Of a stretch of DNA of 64,000 nt, positions 23,577-31,672 are shown piece by piece. Under the pieces are notes generated by a model, which had not been told where the DNA came from, made no database searches, and saw only the letters and a list, made by a program, of their open reading frames with translations. Both the position numbers and the translations under genes were made by a program. The stretch is from assembly GCF_024204685.1 (NCBI RefSeq), contig NZ_CP100350.1, positions 62,001-126,000 of the forward strand. Direction: 5' to 3'. Source of the stretch: Gilvimarinus sp. DA14. Its GTDB lineage: Bacteria > Pseudomonadota > Gammaproteobacteria > Pseudomonadales > Cellvibrionaceae. Each line of letters begins with the position of its first letter. Position 1 is the stretch's first letter.

Positions 23577-23831
23577 ATGCGACTACTAGGAAAAGACAAA
23601 TTACAGCTCCTCGTGCGCACTGATGAAACGGTGCGCACCTGGGTGTGCGCATGGGTTGCCGAACTCGCAACCGCGAATTGGAAACAAGCCGCAGACGTAA
23701 GCCACCAATTCCCGAACGCGCGACAGCCCGAACCGGGCCATTTCATTTTTCCTGTCTGCAACTGCAAAAAAGAGGTTTGTATACAAATTGCATTTCAACA
23801 AGGCATTGCCGTTATCACGGGCATACAGTGA
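23577..23831 (+). CDS. HigB/RelE-like toxin, C-terminus apparently lost by frameshift
   Basis: The 84-residue product follows the HigB_toxin family: MRLLGKDKLQLLV, an aromatic W-x-x-x-AELATANWK segment, ADVSHQFPNA, and a core beta-strand region ending IQIAFQQGIAVI. Known relatives continue with G-THxEYDK, which carries residues for mRNA cleavage. Here the frame ends in GIQ-stop. Shifting by one base after ACGG gives AYSEDRIYGS-stop, which resembles the missing tail, so a small deletion or insertion is likely. The toxin may be inactive. The downstream antitoxin starts 12 bp after the stop, within that lost tail. Confidence 0.7.
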   Translation: MRLLGKDKLQLLVRTDETVRTWVCAWVAELATANWKQAADVSHQFPNARQPEPGHFIFPVCNCKKEVCIQIAFQQGIAVITGIQ

Positions 23832-23842
23832 AGATAGAATTT

Positions 23843-25045
23843 ATGGAAGCTAAGGTAATTCGCACAGAAGAACAATATGCCGCGTACCTTGATGAGGTCC
23901 AAGCCCTCATTTCCGAAGGCCCAAAACTGAACTCCGCGAAAAGTGAGAGGCTGGAGTTGCTGACCGTTCTGCTTGAGGCATACGAGAACTCAAAATATCC
24001 AGTAGAGAGCCCGGACCCTATCGACGCCATTTTATTTCGCATGAATGAAAAGGGTCTGAAGCAGGCTGATCTTGTTCCCTATTTCGGTACAAGTAGCCGT
24101 GTCTCTGAGGTTCTGAACCGCAAGCGCCCCTTAACTGTTCAGATGATTCGAGCCTTGACGATTGGTTTGGGCATTTCAGCGGATACGCTCGTTGGTGCTT
24201 CACTTCCTGACTCGCCTACTAGCAAAGGTGTTGTTGACTGGTCCAAGTTTCCTATCAAAGAAATGACGCGTCGGGGTTGGATCGATAATATTGGAAAGAT
24301 AGCCAAGGATAACCTTGAAGAAATAGTAAAAGGCTTCATATCTAAAGCAGGGCTTGAATTCGGCGCGGCTTCGTTCAGAAAAACATTTTACGGCGAGGCT
24401 GAAACACCCACATCCCGATACGCGCTCTACGCTTGGTTGGCCCGGGTTATTCAGAAAGCTAGAGATCGGAAGCCTAAAAATGGTTCATTCAACCCAGAGG
24501 AGTTATCGGCAGGCTACTTGAAAGAGCTTGCTCAGTTAAGTCGGTTCGATACGGGCCCCTTGTTGGCGGTTGAGCAACTAGAGAAGTCGGGCATCACTGT
24601 TGTTATTGAACCCGCACTAAAAGGCACGTTATTAGACGGAGCTGCGCTAAGAGACGCTGATGGGACGCCCATTATTGGCCTTACATTACGTTATGACCGG
24701 CTGGACAACTTTTGGTACACCCTCATTCATGAGGTCGCACATATTTGGAAACACGTGACGGACGAGGACGCCTTCCTTGATGATCTTGATGCGTCATCCG
24801 AAGATCGGCGCGAGGCTGAGGCTAACCGACTGGCTCGTGAAGCCTTTATTCCACGCGTCCAATGGCGTAGAAGTGATGCTTATACTTCGCCAAGTAAGGA
24901 ATCAATTGAAAAGTTCGCTAAAGAGCTAAAGATTTCTCCAGCAATAATTGCTGGTAGACTCCGAAAGGAATCGGGAAATTATGGCCTGTTCTCCGACTTG
25001 GTGGGACAGAATCAAGTACGCAAGTTGTTTCCATCTCCCGAGTAG
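23843..25045 (+). CDS. HigA-like antitoxin fused to ImmA/IrrE metallopeptidase
   Basis: A 400-residue fusion. Residues 1-115 match HigA of the COG5499 type: KVIRTEEQYAAYLDEVQALI, LEAYENSKYPVESPDPIDAI and the Xre-like HTH GLKQADLVPYFGTSSRVSEV plus LNRKRPLTVQMIRAL. The C-terminal half contains an ImmA/IrrE peptidase with HEVAH at 296-300 and downstream EANRLAREAFIP bearing the third ligand region. Such fusions cut a partner protein or a repressor. The ATG at 23843 is preferred over a GTG at 23829. The gene is 15 bp ahead of a Beta-family gene and clearly in the same operon. Confidence 0.88.
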   Translation: MEAKVIRTEEQYAAYLDEVQALISEGPKLNSAKSERLELLTVLLEAYENSKYPVESPDPIDAILFRMNEKGLKQADLVPYFGTSSRVSEVLNRKRPLTVQMIRALTIGLGISADTLVGASLPDSPTSKGVVDWSKFPIKEMTRRGWIDNIGKIAKDNLEEIVKGFISKAGLEFGAASFRKTFYGEAETPTSRYALYAWLARVIQKARDRKPKNGSFNPEELSAGYLKELAQLSRFDTGPLLAVEQLEKSGITVVIEPALKGTLLDGAALRDADGTPIIGLTLRYDRLDNFWYTLIHEVAHIWKHVTDEDAFLDDLDASSEDRREAEANRLAREAFIPRVQWRRSDAYTSPSKESIEKFAKELKISPAIIAGRLRKESGNYGLFSDLVGQNQVRKLFPSPE

Positions 25046-25060
25046 TGTGAGGCTTAATTT

Positions 25061-26212
25061 ATGAACACCACCTATTTCCCAATTCTCAAAGCGCTGGGTG
25101 CGGAGTTTACCGCACTAGAAAACACCAAGCCCGGCAACGCGACAAATATTATTCCTCTGTTCGAGTTGCCCAAGGTCCCAGACCGCAAAAAATACCGGGA
25201 AAGCTCAACGCCTATCACTGAGTTCATTGATGATACTAGCGAAGAGATTGGGCGCTTATGGGCTGGGAAATATGCGATGTTCGATGCTTACCAGTGGGTC
25301 CCAACAGCGACGAACGAGCATGGTGAGCACGTCATCCCTTACACCTATCACGCGCTAGAATTTGTGGGCGTCCAGGTCGTGCCTGTTGTTGGTTATGATC
25401 GTTGGGGTGTTTTGGAATATCAGATGGCGCTTCGGAGTATCTCACGAACCCACAAGGGTAAGTTTTGTATTAGGCTCGATCATGCAGCCTTTGAAGATTC
25501 CGCAGAACCCGATTTTTTCCAAGAAAACTTGGATGAAATTATATCTGAGCTAGAACTCGATCCAGCGAACTGTCATGTGATTTTGGATTTTGAAGATGTA
25601 ACGCCTTTCGGAGCGATTGATCTACTTGATAGGTTTGAAACCCTATTTAATTTGATTTCAGGGTATCGCTTCATGTCGTACTCGCTTGCTGGGTGCTCTT
25701 TGCCAAAGACGATTAATGAAGCCGTAAAAAAGCCAAATACCTGCGGCCCAGTACTGCGAAAGGAAATGTTACTTTGGCGAAGTGCGAGACAGCGGTTTCC
25801 TCGTATGCCGATATTCTTTGGCGACTATGGTGTTCGTGGCCCAAATACAAATGAGGGTGTGAGAAACAAGCATACAAATGGTAAGATTCGTTACACAATT
25901 GACAAAGAATATTATGTGGCACGAGGCCAGTCACTTAGTAAGCCCCCAAAAGGTGAGCAGATGTGGGAGCTCGCACAGAAGATTATAGATTCTGGACACT
26001 ACCTTGGTGATCAGTTCAGTTGGGGTGATAGCGAGATACTTCGATGTAGTAAGAAGAAATTTAAGGGTATAGCATGGCAGTGGATTGCTATTGATACCAA
26101 TCATCACCTTGCGTATGTGGTTGCTGAAATTTCTGAGTTTGAGCGCATTACAGCTGCGGGATCCCGGGAAGATGCGTCGATGTCAGATGCCATCTTGAAA
26201 GTGGAATTTTGA
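25061..26212 (+). CDS. Beta-family protein (PF14350 type)
   Basis: A 383-residue soluble protein of the group annotated 'beta family protein'. It begins YFPILKALGAEFTALENTKP, contains FELPKVPDRKKY, ILDFEDVTPFGAIDL, FFGDYGVRGPNT and GKIRYTIDKEYYVARGQS, which are recurrent blocks of that family. The molecular activity is not known. It often lies near ImmA/IrrE and Xre-type genes in variable genome regions, and here it follows a HigA-ImmA/IrrE fusion by 15 bp. A defence or stress-response effector is possible (inference). Cytoplasmic; no signal. Confidence 0.75.
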   Translation: MNTTYFPILKALGAEFTALENTKPGNATNIIPLFELPKVPDRKKYRESSTPITEFIDDTSEEIGRLWAGKYAMFDAYQWVPTATNEHGEHVIPYTYHALEFVGVQVVPVVGYDRWGVLEYQMALRSISRTHKGKFCIRLDHAAFEDSAEPDFFQENLDEIISELELDPANCHVILDFEDVTPFGAIDLLDRFETLFNLISGYRFMSYSLAGCSLPKTINEAVKKPNTCGPVLRKEMLLWRSARQRFPRMPIFFGDYGVRGPNTNEGVRNKHTNGKIRYTIDKEYYVARGQSLSKPPKGEQMWELAQKIIDSGHYLGDQFSWGDSEILRCSKKKFKGIAWQWIAIDTNHHLAYVVAEISEFERITAAGSREDASMSDAILKVEF

Positions 26213-26342
26213 AAGCGGAATTTTCGAGTCGGTGCCAGCGAAATATCAATGGGGTCAGAGTGGTTTGATCCCTCTCCACCTTGACAAAACCCCGAAAAAA
26301 AGCGGAACCTAACAAACCTCTCATACTTTTCTACGAGCCTGC

Positions 26343-27302
26343 GTGAACGACAGTAATCTACTCTCCACCTTTATCTTTTCGGTATCGGTAAGCACACCTA
26401 TTTTCCTAATGATTGCCCTGGGCGCGGTATTGCGTCGTGTGGGTCTGATCGACGAAGCGTTTATCAACACCGCTTCACGCTTGGTCTTTTCCGTCGGGTT
26501 GCCCGTGTTGTTGTTTTTCAGCAACGCTAGGGCGGATTTTGGTTCGGCTACCGATGGTCGCATTATGATCGCCGTGGTCACCGGTGCTCTGCTCGTTTTT
26601 ATATTGAGCTTTACCACCGCCGGCTGGTTTGTGCGTGATAAAAAAGACCGAGGGGTTCTTACCCAGGCAGCTTTTCGCGGCAATCTGATTATTATTGGTC
26701 TGGCGTACTGCGCGAATGCCTATGGCGAGAAAGGTATCGCTATGGCGGCTTTGCCCTTGGCCGTTACTATCGTGCTGTACAACGTATTATCCGTAGTCGC
26801 TCTCAACCGAGACCTGGACGGCGAGCGTGGTTTTCGCGGTGTGTTTGCGGCTATTGCGCGCAATCCTTTGATTATCGGCATTGTCGCCGGGCTGATTTAC
26901 GGTGCTTGGGGCCCGTCTATTGCTGAGCCCGTGCGGCGCGCGGGGGGCTATCTGGGAGATATGTCTTTGCCGCTGGCGCTGTTGTGCGTCGGCGGGACGC
27001 TTAGCATGAAGTCGTTGGGTCAAATGGGTGGCGGCGTACTGGCCGCTAGCTGCTGGAAGCTGTTGGTTTCGCCAGTCATAGCGGTGGCACTGGCGCTGTT
27101 ATTGGGGCTTAAGGGCGATGCCGTGGGGGTGGTCTTTTTATTGGCGGCCGCACCCACCGCCACAGTAAGCTTTGTGATGGTGCGCGGCATGGGCGGAAAT
27201 GCCGCCCTTGCGGCGACTATGATTGTGCAAACAACCCTGTTCGGCCTGGTGAGCCTTACCATCGGGCTGTGGCTTGTCGAGGCGTTTGCTCCAGCGCTTT
27301 GA
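26343..27302 (+). CDS. AEC-family (auxin efflux carrier-type) transporter
   Basis: A 319-residue inner-membrane protein with about ten hydrophobic spans in the two five-helix repeats typical of AEC. Visible features are LGAVLRRVGLIDEAFINTAS, VGLPVLLFF, GNLIIIGLAYCANAYGEKG and the C-terminal AAAPTATVSFVMVRGMGG. Family members move organic acids such as malonate or malate. The start is a GTG with only a weak ribosome site. A decayed copy of its central part is found at 31414-31520. Just upstream (26252-26275) lies a GGGGTCAGAGTGGTTTGATC word that I associate with ends of RAYT-type elements. Confidence 0.83.
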   Translation: MNDSNLLSTFIFSVSVSTPIFLMIALGAVLRRVGLIDEAFINTASRLVFSVGLPVLLFFSNARADFGSATDGRIMIAVVTGALLVFILSFTTAGWFVRDKKDRGVLTQAAFRGNLIIIGLAYCANAYGEKGIAMAALPLAVTIVLYNVLSVVALNRDLDGERGFRGVFAAIARNPLIIGIVAGLIYGAWGPSIAEPVRRAGGYLGDMSLPLALLCVGGTLSMKSLGQMGGGVLAASCWKLLVSPVIAVALALLLGLKGDAVGVVFLLAAAPTATVSFVMVRGMGGNAALAATMIVQTTLFGLVSLTIGLWLVEAFAPAL

Positions 27303-27354
27303 AAGAGATTGGGGCCAAGTCTTGAACCGTGAATCCCGGAGACAGTACAGAACG

Positions 27355-27630
27355 ATGAATGTTGACTCAGGAGATTTTCGAGATAAAGCATTAGCGAAGC
27401 TTACGATTGGCCACGATTGGGATACCTCGGAAAGTAACGCGCTGTTGAGTGTTCAGAATGTCCAGGGTGAGATAAGTACATTTCGTCTTATCGGTCTTAG
27501 GGAGTATTCAATAAACGAAGATTTCACCTGTAAGGCGATATCGCAGTGCAAGCTCATTAATGGTGAATCCGAAGTGTATTTATGCCTCGATCCATACAAT
27601 GAGGTGGCCGGCATTAGAGGAGGAAGATAA
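27355..27630 (+). CDS. Small protein, unknown
   Basis: A 91-residue protein from an ATG preceded by GGAGA 12 bases upstream. It contains SGDFRDKALAKLTIGHDWDT and KAISQCKLINGESEVYLCLD. It has a compact beta-rich look and no membrane span. No family is recognised. Confidence 0.45.
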   Translation: MNVDSGDFRDKALAKLTIGHDWDTSESNALLSVQNVQGEISTFRLIGLREYSINEDFTCKAISQCKLINGESEVYLCLDPYNEVAGIRGGR

Positions 27631-27715
27631 TTTTTTCTTTCTGTGTGGCTCTATCGAGCGTGCCGATGACCAATGTTAACAAGTCAATGAAGCAAAGGCT
27701 GTCCTTCGGCCAGTC

Positions 27716-27746
27716 GGGAGGCCCAAAGTTTCACTTTGGGCCTCCC
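27716..27746 (+). terminator. Strong 13-bp stem-loop, terminator-like
   Basis: GGGAGGCCCAAAG (27716-27728), TTTCA, CTTTGGGCCTCCC (27734-27746), then TTATT. A perfect stem with weak U-run; likely a terminator for the preceding small gene. Confidence 0.6.
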
Positions 27747-27788
27747 TTATTGAAGGGTTAAATATATCGGGAGCTCAAGCGGAATAAA

Positions 27789-28115
27789 ATGGAATGGCTT
27801 TTCTGGGGGATTGGGGTTCCCATCCTGTTTGTTGTAATGGTAATGCTTCATAGCATGGTTCTTGCGATGCATCCGCACAATCGACCAAAGCATACGGCAT
27901 CAGAACCCAATCCCCGAAAAATCTTGTGGAGCAGTGGGATTTGAGAAAAACTGGCAGACGCTGAAATTGATGAATCCGACGTAGTGCAGGCTCTACAAAA
28001 TGGCAGCCGATCTGTTCACAAACACGGATACCGGTACAAATACCAGCTCGAGAGCGGCATCGTTATTTTGGTGTACACTGATTCGGCAGGCGCTATAGAA
28101 GATGTAGTCTTCTAA
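27789..28115 (+). pseudogene. Small membrane protein gene split by an in-frame TGA
   Basis: An ATG at 27789 opens a frame with a membrane segment (WGIGVPILFVVMVMLHSMVL) that stops at TGA 27942-27944 after 51 residues. The same frame continues without further stops to TAA at 28115, encoding a soluble acidic domain (SDVVQALQNGSRSVHKHGYR, GIVILVYTDSAGAIEDVVF). A single point nonsense mutation or readthrough would join the two into about 108 residues. No family is recognised. Confidence 0.5.
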
Positions 28116-28168
28116 TCAAATAAAAATATGACAAAAAAACTCGATAAAAATCGGAGATAACAATAACC

Positions 28169-29518
28169 ATGTCCGTCACCTATTTACTCTCTCTGACCGT
28201 CGCTAGCATTGGCTTGCTGCTGTTTTTGATTATGGTGCTGCGCCTGCAGGCGTTTGTTGCTCTATTACTGGTGAGCATGATGGTGGCGATTGCCGGTGGT
28301 GTGCCTTTACCCGAGGTAGCCAGTACCATTCAGGCGGGTATGGGAAGTACGCTTGGCTATATTGCCATTGTGATTGGCCTTGGGACCATGATTGGGGAGA
28401 TTTTGCAGGTCTCCGGCGGGGCGCAACAGATTGCCAATACCTTAACCCGCAAGGCGGGTACCGAGCGGGCGCCCTGGGCTTTGATGACGCTGGGACTGAT
28501 TGTCGCCATTCCGGTGTTTTTTGAGGTGGCGCTGATTCTGTTTATTCCGTTGGTGTACAGTCTGGCCAAACGTACCGGCAAGTCGTTATTGCTGTACGGT
28601 TTACCACTGGTGGCGGGTATTGCGGTGGCGCACTCGTTTATACCGCCCACACCCGGCCCGGTGGCGGTGGCCTCGCTGATTGGCGCAGACTTGGGGTGGG
28701 TGATACTTATTGGTCTAACGGCGGGCATACCCGCTGCGATTGTGGGCGGTATTGTGTTCGGGCGCTTTATCGGCGGGCGTATTCACGCCCCCTTGCCTGA
28801 CTTTGCCCAGGCGCACCTAGAGTCACAGGCACAATCCCATCGGCCGCAGCCGGGCTTTGCGTTGGTGCTGAGTATTATCCTGGTGCCGCTCGCCATGATT
28901 TTGCTGAACACCGCCTCCAAGGTCTGGTTGGGCGAAGGTCATACCCTGGTGAATGTGATGGCGTTTGTGGGCCACCCCTTTACCGCTCTGCTAACGGCTG
29001 CTCTGCTGGCGTTTTATTTTCTGGGTACACGGCTTGGATTCAGCCGCGATGAAGTTCAGCGCGTAGCGACCCGCTCGATGGAGCCGGTGGGAATGATTAT
29101 TCTGCTGACGGGTGCCGGTGGCGTGTTTGGTAAGGTGTTGATTACCGCCGGCGTGGGCGACGCGTTGGTAGAGGCCATGAGTGGCTCTAACCTGCCGGTG
29201 GTGCTCTTTGCTTTTTTGGTGGCCACAGTGGTGCGGGTGTCCCAGGGCTCGGCAACCGTTTCTATGGTAACCGCTGCCGGTTTGATTGCTCCGTTGGTCG
29301 ACGCCGGCGGCTACTCCGAGCCGGTGGTGGCCTGTGTGGTCATCGCCATTGCCTGTGGGGCGACGGTGTTGTCCCACGTAAACGACTCCGGCTTTTGGCT
29401 GGTTAAGCAGTATATGGGCCTGACAGAGAAGCAGACGTTGGCGTCCTGGACGATACTGGAAACCATCTTGGGGCTGGTGGGGCTTGCGGTCGTATTGGTG
29501 CTTAGCGCTTTGCTATGA
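28169..29518 (+). CDS. GntP-family gluconate/sugar acid:H+ symporter
   Basis: A 449-residue inner-membrane transporter of the GntP family with about 12-14 spans. Diagnostic stretches are VIGLGTMIGEILQVSGGAQQ, IPVFFEVALILFIPLVYSLA and AHSFIPPTPGPVAVASLIGA, which contain the family's conserved FF-E and PPTPGP motifs, and AVVLSHVNDSGFW-like residues (VLSHVNDSGFWLVKQYMGL). Substrates are gluconate or related aldonates. GGAG lies before the ATG. Its neighbours do not form a clear operon. Confidence 0.92.
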   Translation: MSVTYLLSLTVASIGLLLFLIMVLRLQAFVALLLVSMMVAIAGGVPLPEVASTIQAGMGSTLGYIAIVIGLGTMIGEILQVSGGAQQIANTLTRKAGTERAPWALMTLGLIVAIPVFFEVALILFIPLVYSLAKRTGKSLLLYGLPLVAGIAVAHSFIPPTPGPVAVASLIGADLGWVILIGLTAGIPAAIVGGIVFGRFIGGRIHAPLPDFAQAHLESQAQSHRPQPGFALVLSIILVPLAMILLNTASKVWLGEGHTLVNVMAFVGHPFTALLTAALLAFYFLGTRLGFSRDEVQRVATRSMEPVGMIILLTGAGGVFGKVLITAGVGDALVEAMSGSNLPVVLFAFLVATVVRVSQGSATVSMVTAAGLIAPLVDAGGYSEPVVACVVIAIACGATVLSHVNDSGFWLVKQYMGLTEKQTLASWTILETILGLVGLAVVLVLSALL

Positions 29519-29762
29519 TGGACAACGGAGCACGGTATAGTGAGATTAATGGGGGCAGAATTAATGGCGCAGAGCGGCTTGATTCTGAAAGCCACCAAAG
29601 CCGTTGTGATAAGACCCGAAAAGAAGACGACGGATATATTTTTACCTGTACAGGTTTCGGGTACAGATACTGTCTTAAATGACAAGTCTTTTCGCACCTT
29701 TCTTGTCGTTAAATGGAATGCCGCTCTTTAAGACTCCGTAGATTAACGGGATGAGCTGGCAA

Positions 29763-29860
29763 AAAAGGTGACAGATTTATTTTTAATGGGATAGCTTGTC
29801 GTAGGCAAGTTAGAAAAATAATCTGCCCTTATTTCGGTCAGAAAAATAAATCTTTCCCCA
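29763..29860. repeat. Short remnant with inverted AGATTTATTTTT ends
   Basis: AGGTGACAGATTTATTTTT (from 29766) and AGAAAAATAAATCT (to about 29858) are inverted repeats enclosing about 75 bp. I associate this wording with ends of REP/RAYT-type elements; no transposase is present. The rest of the 29519-30047 gap shows no supported gene other than the fragment at 29883. Confidence 0.4.
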
Positions 29861-29882
29861 TTTTGGACCCGTTTGGCGAGAA

Positions 29883-29954
29883 ATGTATAAGTGGTTAAGT
29901 TTTTCAAAAACCAAATCAAGCAGATTTACAGAATTGGATGGCCTGCGTGGATGG
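29883..29954 (+). pseudogene. 5' fragment of an acyltransferase-3 gene
   Basis: ATG followed by MYKWLSFSKTKSS-RFTELDGLRG. The RFxELDGLRG motif is the N-terminal hallmark of membrane acyltransferase family 3. The similarity stops there and no membrane segments follow, so only a remnant is left, running into the end of the convergent SDR gene. Confidence 0.45.
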
Positions 29955-30047
29955 TTTCGTTATTTGCAGAAGCCGCAACACCGGAAGCGTATTTTTGGAT
30001 CAATATGCCCGCCCATGCGGCAGGCATATATGCTTCTGATGCCGAGT

Positions 30048-30791
30048 TTAGGACATATAGGCGCCGCCGCAGACCGGGTTATAAGTGCCGGTAATGTGGC
30101 CGCTGTGCTCGCTTGCAAGGTAGCGTACGGTATTGGCGACATCGCTGGGCGTGGCAATTTTCTGCGTAGGGGTGCTGGTGCGTATAAACTCCTTAAACTC
30201 CTGCGGCGCGTCTTTAGTCGCATCGGTTTCTACCAAGCCTGGGGCGACAATATTAGCGGTAATACCGAAAGGGCCAAGCTCTTGCGCCAGATATTTATTA
30301 AAGCTGTCCAGCGCACCTTTGGCGGCGCCGTGGGCAATAAAGTTGGGGGCGGGGCTTTCGGATAATGTGCTGGAAATAAACACCAGACGACCGAATTGCT
30401 TTTCTTTCATGGCGTTGGCCGCCAACTGAGCGCTTTGATAGGCCGCGTGCATCTCGTCGTTTAATTTTTGCGAAAACTCGTCCCAGCTTTGCTGTAAAAA
30501 TGGCTTGGGGGTAAAACTCATGTTGGCGTTGGACACCAGGACATCGACGCCGCCATATTGCTCGCTAATCATGGCGAACATTCCTTGCAGTTGTTCATCG
30601 TCGCGCACATCCGCCTGTACGGCTACGGCTTGCCCGCCCTCGGCTTTGATTTCATTGGCCAGGTCATCCGCCACCTGGGCGCTGTTGACGTAGTTGATAA
30701 AGACCCGGTAGCCGTCTTGGGCCAGTGCTTTTGCGCAGGCGGCCCCAATGCCGCGTGCGCCGCCGGTAATTAACGCGTTACGTGTGTTCAT
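30048..30791 (-). CDS. Short-chain dehydrogenase/reductase with altered catalytic Tyr
   Basis: A 247-residue classical-type SDR. The cofactor motif TGGARGIG is intact and the NADP-type region follows. The family's NNAG motif reads SNAN, the catalytic Ser is in LVFISST, but the YxxxK motif is HGAAK: the codon is CAC, so His replaces Tyr. The C-terminus has the usual NIVAPGLVETD and GGAYMS. It could act with His or be a binding or non-oxidoreductase relative. It is next to a MarR gene on the same strand, 28 bp apart, and is probably its target. Confidence 0.85.
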   Translation of the reverse strand: MNTRNALITGGARGIGAACAKALAQDGYRVFINYVNSAQVADDLANEIKAEGGQAVAVQADVRDDEQLQGMFAMISEQYGGVDVLVSNANMSFTPKPFLQQSWDEFSQKLNDEMHAAYQSAQLAANAMKEKQFGRLVFISSTLSESPAPNFIAHGAAKGALDSFNKYLAQELGPFGITANIVAPGLVETDATKDAPQEFKEFIRTSTPTQKIATPSDVANTVRYLASEHSGHITGTYNPVCGGAYMS

Positions 30792-30819
30792 ACTAACTCC
30801 TAAGATTGAGTATCAGGTA

Positions 30820-31266
30820 TCAGCGATTAAGTTGCCTGAGGTTGCCGATTACCTTGTCCAGTTGGGTTAAGCCTGTGGATAGCTCGGCGGGGGTGAGGCC
30901 TTGCTGGGCGTCGTTTAACACGCCGCTTGCTATGGCGTAACAGCGCTCCGCTATACCGACAGCCTGCTTACTTAAGCTAATGTGCTTTTGCCGCGCGTCC
31001 TTGTCGTCTTTTTTAATGACAATCCACCCGCGCTTTTCCAGCCCGCTAACGGATCGGCTGACGGTGGACTTTTCCAGATACAGCTGTTCACCAATCTGAC
31101 CCTGAGTGAGAGCCTCGTTATGCAGCAGCAGGAGCACTACACCCCATTGTTCTGCTGTCATATCAATTCCGGCTTCACTAAACCGACGAGTTAACAGGTT
31201 GTTGAACAGTCGACCCGCTAAACCGGTTAGGTGTCCGAGTGATTGGCTGTGGCTGTATTGATGCAT
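30820..31266 (-). CDS. MarR-family transcription regulator
   Basis: A 148-residue winged-helix repressor with the MarR signature region LTQGQIGEQLYLEKSTVSRS, VSGLEKRGWIV, and the wing DDKDARQKHISLSKQ. The ATG at 31266 gives a typical length; a TTG at 31302 inside the upstream palindrome is less likely. It is co-directional with the SDR gene and likely represses both, released by an aromatic or oxidant ligand (inference from family). Confidence 0.87.
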   Translation of the reverse strand: MHQYSHSQSLGHLTGLAGRLFNNLLTRRFSEAGIDMTAEQWGVVLLLLHNEALTQGQIGEQLYLEKSTVSRSVSGLEKRGWIVIKKDDKDARQKHISLSKQAVGIAERCYAIASGVLNDAQQGLTPAELSTGLTQLDKVIGNLRQLNR

Positions 31267-31289
31267 GGCAAGATCAAAGTTCAATAAAG

Positions 31290-31303
31290 GTTGTATATGC
31301 AAC
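31290..31303. promoter_or_regulatory. MarR-type operator palindrome
   Basis: GTTGTATATGCAAC is a near-perfect palindrome, 24 bp before the MarR start, matching the TTG-N6-CAA design of MarR sites. Confidence 0.65.
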
Positions 31304-31339
31304 TATATGGCTTGACGTTATAGAAATCAAGGGCTGAGG

Positions 31340-31520
31340 GTGGGACGTAGCAGTAGAAGCATCATGCAGGGAATTGCCTTGGAATAATTCTAGACACAGG
31401 GACATCGGGGGGCGGTCTTTCGTGGCAACCGGATTATTATCGGTCTAGCGTACTGCGCGAATGCCTATGGAGAAAAGGGAGTCGCTATGGCGGCTCTGCC
31501 CTTAGCCGTCACTTTCTTGA
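31340..31520 (+). pseudogene. Fragments of mscS and AEC transporter genes
   Basis: Bases 31350-31380 (AGAAGCATCATGCAGGG region) match the mscS gene at 39268-39298 with few changes. Bases 31414-31520 match the AEC gene at 26669-26780, including GCGTACTGCGCGAATGCC. Both are on the plus strand, out of frame and without starts. The rest of this 370-bp gap shows nothing else. Confidence 0.7.
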
Positions 31521-31672
31521 GTCGGTGGGAACGGGTTAAGAACTCAGCCTGTGTATGGCTGGAGTTGCGAAGTAGTTGTATGCATGCCTTGTATATCAAA
31601 AAACTGAAGCCGCAAGTTCTGCATTGAAAACCCTTTGCCGCCAGAAAGACGGCAAAGGTATCGCGACTGCTT

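Noticed and set aside
29540-29731. 63-codon frame after the GntP gene
   Set aside because: No clear ribosome site, no recognisable motif, and the surrounding DNA is a graveyard of fragments.
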